Part shown: piece after piece, positions 60,913-64,000 of the stretch
How positions within the stretch are numbered: position 1 is the first letter of the stretch
Layout: each line of letters opens with the position of its first letter
Source: Daucus carota subsp. sativus
Taxonomy: Eukaryota > Streptophyta > Magnoliopsida > Apiales > Apiaceae
Direction: 5' to 3'
Assembly (NCBI RefSeq): GCF_001625215.2
Contig: NC_030385.2
Coordinates: 43,177,598-43,241,597 of the forward strand
DNA length: 64,000 nucleotides
Program-made: the position numbers and the translations under genes
Notes under the pieces: model-generated
What the model saw: only the letters and a program-made list of their open reading frames with translations
Databases searched by the model: none
Told to the model about the DNA's origin: nothing

Positions 60913-61977
60913 TTACTGACCATTAAGGCCTAAAGCTTTAGCATTGTCCTTTAAAGATCGCAAGTACTGAATAGCATCATCAAGGACCGCAATAGAATTT
61001 TTACCCTTTCCATCAGGAATTATGCTCTCCAGAATGCTTATGGTATTGCGTATGTTTTCCATTTTATACCGTTGGTCTGCAGATGCCGGGTTTAATTCCC
61101 CAATCACATTGTTGACGTTACCACAGCTAGATTCTGCAGTGTCTTCATGCTCGATGCATCTATGACTTTTCAGGGAACTTGCTGTGTCGATGAGTGATGG
61201 AACATCATGATCCCCACCTGAAACTCTCTGTTTTTTTGCTGGCCTGCTTGAACTAGAAACTTGTTCTGCACTTTCGTCAAACCATACTCGTTTGTTATCA
61301 GGAGTACTAGGTGAATGTCCCGTGCTTGCTTCTTCCTCATCCTCGGAATATTCACCTTCATCATCAGAGTAAAGTAGTGCATCTAGTTCTTCAGTGTTTT
61401 CGTGCATCTCACTTTGTCCATCAATCTCATAGTCTTGTTCATCATTAGCGTTGTACGAAAACGTCCTAGATGGATTGCCTGCTTTGTGTTTACTTTTCAG
61501 CTCTTCGTAGAGAGTAAATGTATTAGAAGCTTTTGGGCGCCAAGAAGGCATGTTGTTAACAGGACTGCTGATCCCAGAACTGAACATCAATGTGGTCTGA
61601 TCTCCTGACTGATCGAAAACAAGAAACCTTTTAGGGGTACTCTGAGCATTTGAAGCCACAGGGTCCCCGCAATTTTTATAAGGAGAAGCAGTATTTAACA
61701 CAGGGGTGAAGGCCTGACGAAATCGGGGCAAGCAGTATGACCAATTACGAGGTTCAAATTGTTGACTGATCTCAGCCTGAGGCAACCCAAAAGACCCATG
61801 AATGGGCATACTACCATTCGTAGAAACAAGATTATATACAAGATTATAGCATGAGTTCATATGAGAAGGGGATGTACTCTGCTGGCCCAAACAGTATGGA
61901 GCATTCAAAATATTGAAATTGGATGATTGCCCATTGTTTTGCTGGTGGACGTACCAGCTTCCGATGCCCTCTTCCAT
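60913..61977 (-). CDS. SAC51-like atypical bHLH transcription factor
   Basis: Regulator of xylem differentiation in the thermospermine pathway; family members (SAC51, SACL1-3) interact with LHW-type bHLH proteins. The protein is 354 aa, MEEGIGSWYVHQQ... to ...KALGLNGQ. The ATG at 61975-61977 is the first in the last exon. The frame is open 24 bp further upstream but without an ATG. A middle acidic stretch (YSDDEGEYSEDEEEASTG) precedes the C-terminal atypical bHLH (about 304-354: KMENIRNTISILESIIP, then AVLDDAIQYLRSLK), which lacks a canonical DNA-binding basic region. The mRNA leader contains the family's conserved uORF. Exon 62021 begins after a CACAG acceptor; all of the CDS is in this final exon. 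Confidence 0.92.
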   Translation of the reverse strand: MEEGIGSWYVHQQNNGQSSNFNILNAPYCLGQQSTSPSHMNSCYNLVYNLVSTNGSMPIHGSFGLPQAEISQQFEPRNWSYCLPRFRQAFTPVLNTASPYKNCGDPVASNAQSTPKRFLVFDQSGDQTTLMFSSGISSPVNNMPSWRPKASNTFTLYEELKSKHKAGNPSRTFSYNANDEQDYEIDGQSEMHENTEELDALLYSDDEGEYSEDEEEASTGHSPSTPDNKRVWFDESAEQVSSSSRPAKKQRVSGGDHDVPSLIDTASSLKSHRCIEHEDTAESSCGNVNNVIGELNPASADQRYKMENIRNTISILESIIPDGKGKNSIAVLDDAIQYLRSLKDNAKALGLNGQ

Positions 61978-62234
61978 CCAACCAAAACAACCACCAGACA
62001 ACGAAAATTGGAAAAGAAGCTCTGTGAAAGAAATACATTAGAAACAAATTCCAAATAAGTGAAACTCAAATAAAATTTGGATCCACATATTAGACAGCAT
62101 TGAACATCAAAACGTACCAGATTAACAATGCTCGGAATATTGACGACTATTGGATGTTCTTTGATAACAATGTAAAAAATTCAACTAAAAACTCCAGCTT
62201 AATAAGATTGAACACAAGCTTGAGAAAAATCCAA

Positions 62235-62501
62235 CTACGTTACAGGTTTGAGCAACTGACGGAAGTATTCAGCCTGAAAGAACAGTGCCGAGAGTTATAT
62301 CACTCACCAATTGCTGGACAAATAAGAATTATTCACTATGATTGCAAGAAAAAGGAGATAGTACAGATTACTACTGACCTGGCAATCCTGTAGAGGTTGA
62401 AAGCAAGCAATAACTCTAACAATTATGGTGGCACCCCCAGCAATTCCATTTTCATGCTTCAAAGCTCGAAATTTTGTTTGGCCGGCTGCTTGGCACACCA
62501 T
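62235..62501 (-). CDS. Conserved peptide uORF of the SAC51 family (CPuORF)
   Basis: The upstream ORF represses translation of the bHLH main ORF; in Arabidopsis thermospermine relieves this. The ATG is at 62499-62501. The peptide is 53 aa in two exons. 62379-62501 encodes MVCQAAGQTKFRALKHENG to FQPLQDCQ; 62235-62273 encodes AEYFRQLLKPVT-stop. The intron (62274-62378) starts GTCAGT and ends CAG, in phase 0. The sequence and length agree with the conserved uORF of Arabidopsis SAC51 as I remember it, differing mainly by conservative changes. After the uORF stop the leader continues to about 62118 (GTACGT donor) and joins the last exon at 62021. Confidence 0.95.
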
Positions 62502-63270
62502 AACTACTTTTTCCCAACCCTTATAATTCCCCCTTTTCTCGAAACCAACTAAATTCTCAAACAAGAACTATCCCCAAAAAAAATAACCCTCAACAGAACC
62601 AGAGCTAATTGAAGCCCAAGAAAGCAGATTGATATCAAATCCGGAAAAACACCTAAATTTTTAAAAGACAATTTGTTTGAAGTAAACCTATGATCCAACA
62701 AGATTTTCAACTGATCCAACGGCAATAACAAGGGATGACAACGAAGAGATTAGACCCCATTGGAGGAATATCGATTAGGTTATAGTATAAAATATAAAAT
62801 GCAGATTTATTTATATAAATCAATCACAAGAACTGGGCACAAATTGAAAAGGGTGATCTCAAAATTATATAAAGAATAGATTTCAGAAACAAATTACAGA
62901 ATCACACGGCAGAACAAACTGATAATGAATCTTCGGACAGCATAAACAGAGAGGCTAAACCACCGCATACTAATCTTTAATCCTTAATCTGATCTATATA
63001 ATCAAGATTAAATTCCCTGTAAATCAATATTTCACAATTAATAAAAAAATATAAACAAACCCATAACTTAAATTGATTAAAAATCAACTTAACATAATAA
63101 CATCACAAAAATTCAGAAATTGAAGATTACTTATGAAACAAAAATAAAGACTTACAGAGAGAATGAGTGTATTTTCAGACAAGAAGTTGCTGAAATCTTG
63201 AGAGAATGCAAAGAAAGCAGATAAGATGAGTGAGCAGAGAGAGAGATGGGAAATAGATATAGGGGGATGT
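62502..63270 (-). promoter_or_regulatory. 5' leader and promoter region of the SAC51-like gene
   Basis: The uORF exon continues upstream of 62501. A donor-like CTCTCT|GTAAGTC on the minus strand near 63157 suggests a further leader intron ending somewhere before 62700, and a first leader exon at about 63157-63260 rich in CTCTCT. A multi-exon leader is normal for this family. The exact acceptor and transcription start could not be fixed. Confidence 0.5.
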
Positions 63271-64000
63271 AGAGTAGAATCACGCGTGTGTTAGTGCACG
63301 CTTGCGTTGGACTTGGGGCTTGCTTGATGTTATTACAAGAAGTGGGGCCAGTTTGGTGGACCCACTACACTTGTTCGAACCATCATCATCTTCACTTTGA
63401 ATCCGCTTCTGGTTTTGTTGACCAACCCTTTTTTCACCCTCTTTCTTTGCCTAATTTTACATATTTTTTTACCACATGTGGCACAATTTATATGCCGACA
63501 AAATATGGTAGGTCGTATACTAGAAGTCGGATTTTAAAAATAAATAATAATCGATCAAATACTAATTACTAAATTTACTTATTCAAATACTTGTTAATGA
63601 ATTTGAGATTCAGATTTTCATAACGAACCCAAACAATTTGTTTATGTCACCTTTACTTTCTTCCTTTGTTGCACTCCATATTCTTCTTTGACCGTTCTTT
63701 TGCATCTCTATGAAGTATAAATAAGAGTAGGATTATAAAGAAGCATGAGATAATAGTATCCTATGCTTAACACTTATTAACACCAAGTGTTTGAATATTC
63801 TGTCTTGACCATTCAACCCAAAATCAATCATACAAACCCACACCAAAGATACAATACCAAACCAAGAGCCATTGAACACCTGAATGTATGAAATGTGATA
63901 CATGCATATAATTCGGTGTCAAAATTTGATCCGCTCATTCGAGACTCCGAATATTGTCAAATACGATATTCGGATTTAAAGAAAAGAACTAATGCAGTAC
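63271..64000. other. Spacer at the right edge
   Basis: It contains the distal promoter of the SAC51-like gene and AT-rich sequence. No gene, RNA or repeat end could be supported. The open frame at 63288-63572 has no recognisable family. Confidence 0.5.

Overview
The window is plant nuclear DNA, most likely from a eudicot (probably an asterid). The genes have many short, AT-rich introns. The protein set is plant-specific: an auxin-receptor F-box protein, a SAC51-type bHLH with its conserved upstream ORF, and a DETOXIFICATION transporter. Spacers are full of MITEs, Helitron and hAT remnants, and retroposons. I cannot name the species.

Layout. 1-4247: transposon-rich spacer with a MITE, a clean hAT MITE with 8-bp target duplications, a LINE 3' end, and a Helitron carrying replication-protein-A-like fragments. 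4248-6886 (+): an AFB4/AFB5-type auxin receptor. 9387-31191 (-): six tandem, apparently intact FSH1-family serine hydrolase genes (A-F), each with six exons in identical phases, plus one relic. Intron 4 of gene F was enlarged by a rearranged LTR-retroelement fossil. A small LTR-derived hairpin lies 3' of gene C. 31459-33122: a second hAT MITE, then a poly(A)-tailed retroposon carrying HSP70 exon 1. 34330-42454 (+): mitochondrial DnaJ of the ATJ1 type, 19 exons. 44529-47861 (+): MATE/DETOXIFICATION transporter with an in-frame TGA where the family has Trp. 48736-57463 (+): WDR55, whose last intron holds a 2.77-kb hAT element enclosing a caulimovirid capsid-like fragment. 58879-59946 (+): single-exon ANTH clathrin-assembly protein. 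60913-62501 (-): SAC51-like bHLH with its 53-codon conserved uORF split by an intron.

The single-copy genes are housekeeping or developmental regulators: auxin perception, mitochondrial protein folding, ribosome-biogenesis-type WD40, endocytosis, and thermospermine-responsive translation. They do not form a pathway together. The dynamic part is the FSH array, grown by unequal exchange and a landing site for retroelements. The most unusual observations are the hAT element with viral cargo in the WDR55 intron, the HSP70-bearing retroposon, two LTR insertions joined to inverted LTR pieces inside one gene cluster, and triplicated splice acceptors in the AFB gene whose two upstream copies would each give an immediate stop.

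Exon boundaries were assigned by hand from GT/GC-AG sites, reading phase and remembered family sequences. No alignment or search was run.
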